Below are positions 25,195 to 35,366 of a stretch of DNA of 64,000 nucleotides, in pieces. The translations under genes and the position numbers were made by a program. Position 1 is the first letter of the stretch, and each line of letters begins with the position of its first letter. Source of the stretch: Lactarius indigo (Eukaryota > Basidiomycota > Agaricomycetes > Russulales > Russulaceae); the NCBI GenBank assembly GCA_025766275.1, contig JAFKAC010000014.1, positions 992,001 to 1,056,000 of the forward strand, read 5' to 3'. Under the pieces are notes generated by a model. That model did not search any database, was not told where the DNA came from, and saw nothing but the letters and a program-made list of their open reading frames with translations.

Positions 25195-26240
25195 ACTCGT
25201 TTGCGCTTCGCTCGCACTTTCGCGACGGCTGCCTTAATAACCCCGGGAGCACGCTCGCACTCCATGCGCGATAGTGCCGCTGTTTTTCAACGCTACGCCA
25301 CTTCTTCGTTAGGAGTGGGAAGGTTTAAATGGAAGGGGAGAGAAAGAAGTCAGACGAAGGACGCAAATCAGGTCACGTTAGAACATACAAAGTGAAGTGC
25401 TACATAGGGTTCTGTACCCCAAAGCGCACGGAAATGGAATCAAAAAAAAAAAAAAAAAAAGTGCCGCTGTTACGGCAAGTCGAGTGCTCGGTCGCGTCTC
25501 AACCAGCTCTTGCCCGAGTAGCCGACGTGTGCGCGTGGTCCATACGCCCTGCGCAAGCACCTCGTCCACGAAATTCTGCAACAGGCGCACCTCATCCACG
25601 ATACCGAATGACGGTGCCTCGCGCGGCGCAGGGGTCGCAGGGTTCGGCGGCTTCGTAGACACAGATCCGACGGGTGCGGAAGAATGCAGGTGGATGCGGG
25701 TGATCGTCGTCATGGCCTCTACCCGGCCAAGAACCGCCCGTATCGCGCTCATGTTCTTCTGCAGCTTACTGAGGACTAACGGCATGTTCCGCAAGATGTG
25801 GATCCCCCTCTGAAGCGGAGGCTACAAGGAGCCCCGGGACCGCAGCAGAGAAGACGAAGGACATGCTATTGATGCGTTGGTGATCCACGACGATACGCGA
25901 TGTGCAGAAACCCCAGATGATTCGAGGCCGTTGGCAAATGATGTGACGATCATGTCGACTTGCGTGGCCTGTGCGGTTGAGTTGAGCTAACACAGAGTGA
26001 CGTTATATAGTTCTGCAAGACCGCGTCCGGTTCGTCCCACTGTGCCAAAGGAGATGCTCTCAGAGAATGAGACGATACTTATGCTCATTTCCGGAGGGCC
26101 TCTATCCCGCGAATTTTGAATAGTTTGATGGTTTCGTTGCCAGCGAGGTTGTAGCCGGCAAGATTAAGAACCGACCTGCCGGTGATGGCGAGTTTCGGCC
26201 TGGTCCATTTTCACCAGAGACCACGGGTACGGGCACGAGA
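25195..26240 (-). pseudogene. LCB1: LCB1 relic, unit 4
   Basis: The most complete LCB1 relic. It begins with RPKLAITGRSVLNLAGYNLA, GNETIKLFKIRGIEALRK, then a deletion joins to HKYRLIL and ESISFGTVGRTGRGLAELYN. A 2-bp deletion in the DES motif makes a stop. Then come TQVDMIVTSFANGLESSG, VDHQRINSMSFVFSAAVPGL, SPQ...KKLQKNM and ALAQGVWTTRTRRLLGQELV. The C-terminal exon is interrupted by a poly-A retroposon at 25285-25460. Together the units show that the ancestral sequence was a full LCB1 gene. Confidence 0.8.
25285..25460 (+). mobile_element. SINE-like poly-A retroposon with target-site duplication
   Basis: A 158-bp body ends in an 18-A tail (25443-25460). The 11-12 bp sequence AGTGCCGCTGTT precedes it (25273-25284) and GTGCCGCTGTT follows the tail (25461-25471). 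Removing the insert and one duplicate restores the sequence found in unit 1 (near 12350). This is the signature of target-primed reverse transcription. I do not recognise the body: no clear tRNA-type A and B boxes, so it may be a SINE or the 3' end of a retrocopied transcript. Confidence 0.8.
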
Positions 26241-26642
26241 CGGGATTGTTGTGAGTAGGGCACCTAGGAGCTCTGGTATCCATTAATTCACGAGGGCCAG
26301 CGACATGATGCCCACTTATATGATATCATGAGACGTACTTGCGTACTCATGCGCTTGTGGATAGTAACGTCTTCTCCGAGTCTGCACTAAGCCTTGAAGA
26401 GATCAGTACTGTATGTTCAGAGCTCCATCACGAGGATCGCATCAAGTTTGTAAGCGAGGACACTCCTACTCGAAGTCGAGTGATGCAGAAGAGCCACCGA
26501 GTTGCCAGTAAGCTTGAGACAGTCACCGTGTTGGAGTTGGAGGACAGTCGCACATGCGTAAGCATCGGGCCGGCTGGACCGGCAACACAAACGCGTTGAG
26601 TCCAAATGCATTTCAATCACGGTGCTACAAGCAAAACAGGTG

Positions 26643-26790
26643 CGGATTTCACTGCTTGCAAAATAATAACTCAGACATGCAAGATAAAAAAAGGCGTTAG
26701 TTCACTCGAATATGGAACCGAATACTCCGAAGTCTCCTGAGCAGCAAGCGATCGTGAGCGTATAGAGTCCAGGTGTGTCGGTTTCGGACC
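26643..26790. repeat. direct repeat bordering the array, right copy
   Basis: Matches 9088-9295 in the same orientation; see that entry. An F-box pseudogene follows at 27270. A short self-similar piece, CAGAGCTCCATCACGAGGATC (about 26418) and CAGAGCTCTATTACGAGAGTC (about 26911), flanks this copy. Confidence 0.6.
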
Positions 26791-27269
26791 TTTCGGTCCC
26801 GGCCCATACTTGTCACAATACGCCAAGGATAACGTCGCTCCTATTCGCACGGTCATCTGGTATCACGGCGCAAGAGACCAACAGTTGCGCTAAACGATCA
26901 CCACCATATATCCAGAGCTCTATTACGAGAGTCGCATCAACGTTGCATCAATTGAACGCGGATTTGAAGTTAGTAAGGCAAGGTCCCTCCGAATCTATGG
27001 CAATCCCGTCTTTCTGTCCGCTATCTGGGTTAGAGCCAAGCTCGCTTCCTGCGTACCATCGTCACGACAATCAGGACTATACCTTGCCGTATATATCAGA
27101 AAGGGGTCAAAGGACACAATGTTCAGCGTACTTTGACTTCTCTCCTCGACGACTTGGAGCCACGTGAGAGGAAGGAGTGAGGCGTGTAAATCTCTGGCCG
27201 CGCTGTCTTTGCGTGGTCCTGGAAGTGATAGATGACTTGTCAGTGCATGGTGCAGAAGAACCACATGCG

Positions 27270-27920
27270 GTAGCCAAGACATTCTCCAATGGCGTCCTTC
27301 TCGAAATCTTTGGTTACCATCGACCGGCCTCCCTCAAGTCCGACCCATAGGAGTGGCATAGGCTTCCGCAAGTGTGCAGAAGATGATGGTTTCTTGTATT
27401 TCCGTGCCCACGTCACCTCGATTTGCGTTTCATACAATAAGTCGGTCCGGGGAACTGCTTGTTCAAGTTTCAGACAGCCCTCCCTACCATTATATGGTAC
27501 CCCCGATCACTGGCAGCGTCCCATCGACCTCTATCAGCGGAAGATGAAGATCAGATATCAGATATCCCGAAGAATCCTGCTCGTATATACGCGCTTCCTA
27601 ATTTTTTCGTTCCGCCGCACGACTACGCGTGGTTCACTTAATCAGCTCTTCGTCAATTTCCCTAGGAATATTTCAATCGCAGCTCTCGTACTACGATCGA
27701 CGACTGGATGACGCCGCTCGTTTTTCTCGTAAACCAAATCTGCGTCTGGTTCAAGTCCCAGGATATTCTGCATAGTAGGGTGAGGGACTTTTATTTCCTT
27801 CGCTTTGGCACGATGAAATGCACCCTGCGGATTGCTTACTCTTCTCCACCCACTTACAGGAATGGTCGTAGGCACGTCGGTATCAAGCGTGGTGTCTGCA
27901 GTGGCGCAGGTCAACACTGG
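27270..27920 (+). pseudogene. F-box protein pseudogene
   Basis: The plus strand reads FSNGVLLEIFGY, then LPQVCRR-WFLVFPCPRHLD and FQTALPTIIWYPRSLAAS, in the order and spacing of the F-box and first repeat of agaricomycete F-box proteins such as the one at 7126-8954. Stops (for example TAG in the segment after SLKSDP) and frame changes interrupt it. The downstream part, to about 27920, has only weak resemblance. Confidence 0.6.
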
Positions 27921-28959
27921 TGAGTCGATCCGCGGGGTCTGACCGGCTCACCAGGGTCTTCACCTCGGGCACCCGTCGGGTCACTCACTACTTCCGTAGT
28001 AGTATTGTGGCGGCTGTGTGGTCTCCCCATATTGGTACATTATTGGTGTGACGACTGACGACTGATCGAGCGACTCTGAGTGATTTGAGATTTCCGGACG
28101 ACGCATTTTCTCGCTCGCTTAGAAGAACGACTGCGATCAAATCAGACAGCATACACACACGCGATGGGAGATTCCCGAATGGCGGTGGCGGGACATACCA
28201 CCTGCGGCCACGTTGTCTCTTGAACTCTTGAAGGGTTCACTCAACCCTGGGTCAGCGGGATGATGCAGAATCCACGGAGTGGCTAGTCTTTTCCTGGCCA
28301 TAAGCACATCACCACGAAAACCTTCGATTGTGATGATTTCTGTATTTGGCGAGGAACACTATTGAAATTACGATGCGATGAATCGTTATTTTTTCCTGAT
28401 GATTTCGTGTGTGTCTGGTAGTACGCACAGATGGAGAAAACTTACTGCTCGCTCTACAAAGAGACACTAGAGGACGTGACTTCAGTCTCGACGTGCTCCA
28501 CGTCACCATCTGCTCACACGAGCTGGATGTCCTGCACCTTCGCCGGCGCTGGCTCCGAGATCGCAGAAGTGAGGCCCTGGTGCCCCTCTCCAATTAAAAG
28601 AGCGCGTCTGCGTGAGCGAGGGATAAGCTGAAGACGCCCGATGCACGGTTTACCCGAGCCCCCAGAATCCACGCCACGGACATGTCCCCCGGGCACCGGG
28701 CGTTCGCGTACGGAACGGACCGGTCATTTGTTGATACGTTGATACGTTGATGCTTAGGGCTGGTCTGTGGCTCCCCACCGCCAATGTGATCGGGATCCCA
28801 ACGAGGTAGATTGCCGCCAATACCTGAGATCGAATTTTGAGTGGTACGATCGCAACTTGCGAGGGACGACTTAAAGCAGGAAAACGAACAGATAGAAGGA
28901 TAGCCTTGCGTTGCAAATACTTCCTAGTTCAGTCTGTTCACATTGCGACTTTTCTGTCA
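27921..28959. other. no recognisable gene
   Basis: About 1 kb between the F-box pseudogene and the broken fifth unit. Short open frames on both strands (for example 28309-28593 minus) show no recognisable domain. Confidence 0.45.
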
Positions 28960-30322
28960 CGGCCCAACATATAAATGGATTCGAAAAAATGGACAGATGA
29001 AAGGGTTGGGTTGGGAGGCCAGCCAGCGAGAAGAGATATGAGAAGGGTTACCGAATCGGGGCTGCGTAAAACACTGAATGATTCCACTGACATATTCGAC
29101 CCCAGTGAGTAAAGGACAAGCGAGAACAAGTCACACAAATGCGAAGAAAGGGAGAATGCGGCGTGGAAGGAACAAGCATGAAAGAGATTGACAGAGAACG
29201 TCCAAAGACGAGAATCGGGATTGTAAAGTACCCGTTGCTGTTTCCACGTAAGCCGAAAAATTGGTCGTATGAAACAATCTGTGATGCTTGATGAACAAAC
29301 GGGGGCGCATATACACCATGAATGATACACCATGAATGAGGATATGATTTGTTCTTGATAGCTTGATAGCTTGATTTTTTGAGTTCTGCCAGTGAGATTG
29401 GATTTGGTCATATTCGTGATCCACATGAATTTTGGCTAGCCATAGGACAGGCCTCGGCGACCTTGGCAACTTGAAGCGGTCAAGTTAGGGGACTTTTTCT
29501 GGTGCATCATCTAAAGAGTTGTCTCCTCTTTCTCGTCAGGATTTATCTCGTGTAAGTGGCTCTGATCAAAGGATGTACTGGACAGACTCGGGACAGACTC
29601 CAGGTCCACTGTCGTGCATGAACTCAATATTTTTACATGCGACATGAACTTAGGAACCAGCAGAAAATCACTTGCCAGTGGAAGGACCCTAAGTTATGAA
29701 CTTGAAGTGCTACTACGTGCCTTAAGCTCCTGATGCAGCTCGAAAGTTGAAACTAGTTGACAGTGTCATTCTTTTTGGTTATCTGTAATCCCTTTCCAGT
29801 TTGTGCAGGCGCCATGACCTGGCACATGACAGAGGCCTTTATCAACGGCACTGCGAGCTGGGTAATCGACCAATTCCATCGGCTGCCTTTTCCTCCCTCC
29901 CATTGCTTTTCTTTCCATCTACCGGGCTCAGGCTGTAGTCCCAACCATGCCCGCATTAATCCCTATGGACAACATTCAAGGAGCGTTGCTCATCGCCACA
30001 GCCCTCTCGTCTAGGTATGTTTCATTGTCCGTGTTACACATGAGAATGATATGCCAACTTCGAATGATTGCACGTCTACTTTCTGAAACCTCAGGCCCGC
30101 CTGCTTCCACGCGCCGTACGCTCCTGATGAAATCGGGCCGGTAGTAGGTGCGACCATTCTTATTGGCTATCCGTTATCGCCTTCCAATTTGTGCAGGCGC
30201 TATGACCTGGCTGAGGCCTTTATAAGCAGCGTTGGGAGTTGGGAGATAGACAGCTTCCATCGACCACCTTTCACCCCTTCCATTCCATTCCATTTTCTTT
30301 TTCATCTACTGTAGTACCAACC

Positions 30323-31044
30323 ATGCCCGCATTAATCCCTGTGGACGACTTTCATGGAGCGTTGCTCATTGGCACGGTCCTCTCGTCGATGTGCGTTTCA
30401 CTGTCTCTAATACATTGTCGCGGGACCTCATCGAGCCCGGTCGATCATCTAGTCTCTATGGTGTTACCTGGTCGCAAGTCTATTCCTACTACAACAATCA
30501 CTGCTCGAGGGATCGGTGGCCTCTAAAGTCCTTTGTGAGTGTTCCCACCTGTGTATCATGCTCGAGGTCTTAATGAACCTTCTACAGGTCGCTTTTTTGA
30601 TGTATGCATTTTCAAAGGCTTCGTTACCGATACATGATACATTATCTTTGATTACAGCTGGTTCCATAACGATTGTCCCCTGCCATTTTGAGAACATAGT
30701 CGGTCATCCAAAACTCGAGAGCGGGATTCATAATTAAGTCGAGGGAGAAATTCTCAGGAAATCAGGTTATCTCACAGAATTAAGGTTATAGAATAGTTAT
30801 CTTGTAACAATTGGGGTTATGGAAAGGTTATCTGTATTGCTCCGCTCGAGAGCTGTGCCATCTCAGTGGCGGAGTTACCAATTCAAACCTCGCCTATGTC
30901 CAAACTTTGGTCACCAGGGGACAATCGTTATGGAACCAGCTGTAGGCTCGTCGACTCGGCCAACTTAGTTTTCGTTATTTATCCAACTTATCAACTCACC
31001 ATTACAAACTTTGGGGATTATGGATTCGCCAAAGACACGCCATG

Positions 31045-31049
<5 letters not shown>
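30323..31049 (+). pseudogene. DUF6534-type gene fragment, unit 5
   Basis: N-terminal exons only: MPALIPVDDFHGALLIGTVL, YGVTWSQVYSYYNNHCSRD, the 14-nt micro-exon (GTCGCTTTTTTGAT), and LVDSANLVFVIYPTYQLTI...NFGDYGF. A MITE interrupts the intron before the last of these exons. The gene is cut at the poly-T run, so it lacks at least its C-terminal half. A second, shorter exon 1 (29947-30015) lies upstream. Confidence 0.65.
30655..30942. mobile_element. 288-bp MITE with 28-bp terminal inverted repeats, TA target
   Basis: Termini 30655-30682 and 30915-30942 are perfect 28-bp inverted repeats beginning CAGCTGGTTCC. The element is flanked by TA on both sides (30653-30654 and 30943-30944), and units 1-4 show the empty site GACTAGGCTCG. 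TA duplication and size point to a non-autonomous Tc1/mariner-type element. The interior has no coding frame and several GGTTAT motifs. The insertion sits exactly at the 3' splice site of an intron and leaves a TAG acceptor intact. Confidence 0.9.

Positions 31050-31078
<29 letters not shown>
31050..31078. repeat. poly-T tract at the end of the array
   Basis: A run of about 29 T abruptly ends homology with the array unit. It may be the tail of a minus-strand retroposon, whose other end I cannot locate. Confidence 0.7.
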
Positions 31079-31079
<1 letters not shown>

Positions 31080-31268
31080 GATGAATTTATATTCCGGAGC
31101 AGTACATAGAGTATACGTCCGGTCGGTAGCTGGGCCTGGTGACGGCGCTGGTGACGGCCGGTCACGTCACCGGGGGGTCACCACCGCGGGACCCCTGAGA
31201 TACGTGCACCCAAGCCTTTGCTGACTCACTGCTTACTCATGTCGCCACTCTGTCCTTTCGTATCCTTC

Positions 31269-31326
31269 GTATGTTTCGCACACTTTTGTATGTTTCGCAC
31301 ACTTTCGTATGTTTCGCACACTTTCC
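31269..31326. repeat. 19-bp tandem repeat, three copies
   Basis: GTATGTTTCGCACACTTT is repeated three times with a period of 19 bp in the region upstream of the Crypton gene. The remaining sequence from 31079 to 32279 has no recognisable gene; two related blocks with CCTACCT and GCCGATCGC occur at about 31340 and 31490. Confidence 0.7.
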
Positions 31327-32279
31327 GCTTTCGGTCATGCCGAACCTACCTGTCTGGCCGATCGCAACGTTCGCAAGGGTGGTTTGCCCCCCGAATACAC
31401 GCTTTGTTCGTTCCGACTTCATCGCTCACACACACCGTTCTGTCCTTTGCGTCCTTAGGGCCACTTTGACCGGACATGTCCTTAGTCCAAACCTACCTAT
31501 GCTGCCGATCGCGCCGATCACACAATCTGGACACATTGATGCCGTCGCCCGAGACGCTCAAAGGGTCCTGAGGTCAGTTTGAACCTTTTTTTTTGGCCTT
31601 TGCTAATCACTCTGAGGGCGTTTTGGACGTTCCGACCATTTCGAGTCCTTTTTTGCCGCTCCTCCATTCTCGAGCACGTCGTCCTACACTACACCCAGGA
31701 CCAAGGTCAGACGCGGCGACCGGTCGGCAAATCGAGCCGTGTCCTTTTCCTCTTTCCAGCTAGCGCGCTCCCGACCCTTCGGTCCTCACCGTGCACAGAT
31801 CTCACGATCCTTCGACAGATTTGGAAGGGCGCCTACCCTTTTTGGACTGTCTCGTCCAGATCCTTCAAACTTGAAGTCGCCGTTCGGACGAAAAGGTAAC
31901 GACTCCTTCGTCCCACTTTCTGTCTGACCTTCCGAACCCCTCAAATTGTTCAGTTCTCTCGCACTATCCGATCCTACCAGATGGTCTAGTTTCCCACGTG
32001 TGCCCAGACGCTGTAAAATACAGGGGTGATGGTGGCTGAGCCGCCTGCAAGAGCCCGTGCAAGAGCCCGCCACGGGTGTCGTCTAGCACCGTGCGCCTAG
32101 TCCCCCCCGTGCTCCGCGACCGATCGTCTCTCGAGGGGCCCGCGATTTAGCGCACAGAAGATTTCAGACCTAATTGACGCGTTTTCTTTTCTTTTCTTTT
32201 CTTTTCGTTTCGTTTTTCATCCTCGTTCTCGTTCTCATTCTCTCTCTCTCTTTTTTTTCTTGGTTCGTTCGACTCTTCA

Positions 32280-35200
32280 ATGCTCTCAACCCCGTTTACC
32301 CCCCGTTCGCCGCTGGCGCACAAGAGGCGACGACTCGATGCAATAGCGGGCCTTGGTCTTTCCTCGCCATCGTTCTGCGCCGATGACGACATTGAAGATG
32401 AAGACGATAGCGACAACGAGGAGGAAGAGATGGCGGTGTTCGCCTCTCTCTCGTCGGGCTCGTGCGGGCTCGATCCACCACCCAGCGGCTTGCCGTTGCC
32501 TGGTCCGCCAGACAGAGTTTCTGCTGGCTCGTCTGCGCGCATGCAGCAGGCTATCGACGACTTGGAAGCCGCCTCGCAAGACGTCCACTTCCGTGTCGCT
32601 CGCAATGAGCAGAGCGACAAGACGACCGCCGCCACCTACCGCAGGCACGTCGATGCGTACACCTTCTGGTGGGATGCATACCAGGCCAGCGTCCTCAACG
32701 AGGACCCCACCCAGGTCGCAATTCCTGCCTTTCCGATCACTCCTGCGAAGGCGACAATGTTCCTGGAGTACACGAGCACTCGTCCAAAGGTAAGCGCTCC
32801 GTTTCGCTGCCTAATCCCACTGACGTGTCCTTGCTCTCGAAAAACTCGCAGCGCAGGCACGGGAGCTCTGAGAGAATCCCAGGGTCCGTTGTGGGGGCTA
32901 GCGTTATCAAACAGACCATCTCGGCCCTCGAGCACCACCGACTCGAACACCAACATATCCACACGCAGACCCCTGAGGCGCAGATAGGACTCCGCCTTGA
33001 CCCTCGCATCCGTGCCTTTGAGCGTGCTGCCCAACACAATGAACCAAAGCGCATCGTATCTGCGCAGGCGTTAAAGGCATCGGGGAGCTCCTCGGGTACG
33101 TGCTTGCCTCTGAACTGCCTGGTCCCAGTGATTGACACGCTGTGTGACCAGATACTTATACAAAAGAAGAGCTCGAGCGGTGCTCGCTCTTCTGTTTGAC
33201 AGACTTCAGCGGGCCAAAGGAAATCTTTGTGGGAATCCGCGATCGGGCGATGATGCTTCTGTCTGCGAGCACTGCACTTCGTGGTGCAAGCTGTCGTGCA
33301 GTCGAACTGTCGGATCTTTTCCCCGCCACCATCCCTTCACCGAGTGGGGACGAGTCGGGAATTGAGGTAAGACGCCCTTTTTTATAATCGGTGCTGCGTG
33401 TCACTTGATGTACTCCTCGCTCGATGTGTGATACAGGTACTCGGCATCCTGTTGGACAATGCCAAACACAACCAGACAGGCCGCACGGACGAGCATGGGG
33501 CCATCCGCCACCGCCATGTCGAACTCTGTCCCATCAACGCCGTCGCGATGCTGCTCTGGGCGACGTTCCACCTCAGGCAGATCCCAGTTCCGGACTTTGC
33601 TCCAGACTTCTCGGATCCCGACTTTGGGGAGTTCGGAAGACGCAACTGGTACAACCACCTCCTTTTTTTCTCTAGCACGGGCTCGCCAGAGGTTCCCCTG
33701 AAGTACAAGTGTGGGTCACTGCCGCAATAATGTTCCTCTGCAAATGGCTGATCCTCGGCGTTAGCCCACAACGACAGGGTCAACCTCATCCACGCCAAGA
33801 ACGACGTGGCCATCTCTAAGTCCACTCATGCAGGCCGACCATTCGCAGCTCAAACTGCTCGAGCTCACGGCGCCAGTGTGAGTGGGACAAAAGCACTCGG
33901 TGGCTGGAGCGAGAGCGGGTCATTTCGGCCTTGTTATGACCGCGCGTTCCCGACCGATGCACTCCTCGGTGCTGCCATGTTTAATGCTCGGCAGCCGGAT
34001 GCTCACTTCCAGCCTCGGAATGCCCTTAGTGAGTCGGATTCTGTACCTCTCGACCCTCGTTGATCTCTCGAGCTCAAACATGGTCGCTAGAACCACCAGC
34101 GGAGCTGCTGGCCGCCGTCTTTCCTTGGGTGGAGCAAGAACAGGAAAGGCTCGCCCAACGCCAAGCCAGCAGTTCAAAGTCTGCTGACATTGCCCTCAAG
34201 CAGTTCCTCCGCTTGCTGGTGTGGCTTCGCCGTGTCCTTCTGCAAGACTGTGCTATCTTGTTCGCAAAGTACCCCTCCTGTGCCATGTTCCGATATCCCC
34301 CGTTCAACGATCCAGCGTTCCGCCAGTTTGCCAGTTCTGCTTGGTCTGTGCTTGACCAAGCAGAAGAAGAAGTTCGCCAGGCTTTCAATGATCTGCCTGA
34401 CCGTGTTGCAGGCCACTTTCCATGGTTTGGTCACGGGCATAAAAATGGACCAGCGTTCTCAGCGCACTGACACAGAAATCCGCTGGGACACACTTGACGA
34501 CCGGCTTGACCAGCTGTTAGCCCTACTGCGGTTGATTGTCGGGTCGAGGTCACTCAAGAGCGGCTGGAAGGCGAACAAAAGTTTGTTTGTTTGTTTTTTT
34601 TTTTTTTTTCCGTCTCATTTAGTGTAGTACTTATTTGGGTATGGCAGCGCTGCGCACCCTTCAAAGTGTGCATGCTGCATCTGACCCTCACGATACTTTC
34701 CAAGTCACTTCCAGCGCCTCATCACCCCAGCCGTTCACAACATCTTCGGCAGCCGCCATTCCTAACGTCACAATCAATATATCCGGTTCATCCACTGGCA
34801 CACCCACATCGAGCATGACCTGCGCCGTCACTCAGCCCACTCAGCCACTCATGGGCTTGGCTCATTCTAACTCCGCTCGCGGTCCCACACAGCAGCAGCC
34901 TCACGTTCCCGGGTACCAAGGACGGCCTATGACCCTGGCCCAGCTTGCAAAGTGGAAGACCCTCATTGCGAAGTATGGTGAGACGCGTGTTCACAAGCAC
35001 ACATGGGACTGGGTCCAAGGGGAGTTCCTTCCGGTTTACCTTTACCAGTCGGTCAACCGATTGACTGACTATTGGACTGAGTGGGCAGAAGGCATCGGAG
35101 GATATTTGTCAACAAGGGAGTTGACCGAGGTTTGGGGTGCAAAGTGGCGGCGAAACAACGGTGGGCAGCGGACAGAATGTGGTAGGAGAAAGAAGGTCAT

Positions 35201-35366
35201 TGAGCTTGTGACTGCCCTCTCTGCCAAACCAAACTGGGATGTTCGCCTGGCCCTGCGATTTTTGGAGAAATATGAGGTTTTGTATAGTCCTCGAAAATTT
35301 TGTGATTGGCTCAAGCCCGAAAACGTGCAGGCTGTACTCGCGTCTGCAGCAACATACTCTCACTAG
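32280..35366 (+). CDS. Crypton tyrosine recombinase with GCR1-like domain
   Basis: Protein of a fungal Crypton, a DNA transposon moved by a tyrosine recombinase. Exons: 32280-32789, 32852-33095, 33152-33366, 33437-33710, 33765-34028, 34091 to about 34590, and 34623-35366. The first five join in frame. Recombinase residues are visible: Arg295 (TALRGASCRAVELSDL), His436 and Arg439 (STHAGRPFAAQTARAHG), Trp462 (GGW), Tyr472 (FRPCYDRAFP). The last exon holds a GCR1-like DNA-binding domain (KWKTLIAKYGE, YWTEWAEG, YLSTRELTEVWGAKWRRN, GRRKKVIELV, PRKFCDWL). Near 34415 the frame shifts from LPDR into ATFHGLVTGIK without a convincing intron, so the two halves are disconnected as sequenced; a 42-bp intron (GTTCGC...TTGCAG) would rescue the frame but remove conserved residues. 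Confidence 0.85.

Larger units (their letters stand above)
9310..26250. repeat. tandem array of four ~4.2-4.5 kb units
   Basis: Four head-to-tail units. Equivalent start codons of the plus-strand gene are at 9668, 14163, 18330 and 22816 (spacing 4495, 4167 and 4486). Each unit has a conserved leader region, a DUF6534-type gene, a spacer, a convergent LCB1 pseudogene, and in units 1 and 3 a conserved purine-rich tail (about 13100-13380 and 21810-22080). Copies differ by many substitutions and small indels, so the array is not recent. A fifth, broken unit lies at about 28960-31049. Confidence 0.85.
28960..31049. repeat. broken fifth unit of the array
   Basis: About 28990-29250 matches the purine-rich tail of units 1 and 3. 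From about 29500 the leader region of the membrane-protein gene follows, with exon 1 at 29947. That copy breaks off near 30040; the leader then starts again (about 30090) with a second exon 1 at 30323. Homology ends after CCATGGTA at 31049, where a T29 run begins. Confidence 0.7.

Noticed and set aside
30840..30895. Possible tRNA-like segment with TTCAAACC
   Set aside because: It lies inside the MITE and does not fold into a cloverleaf.
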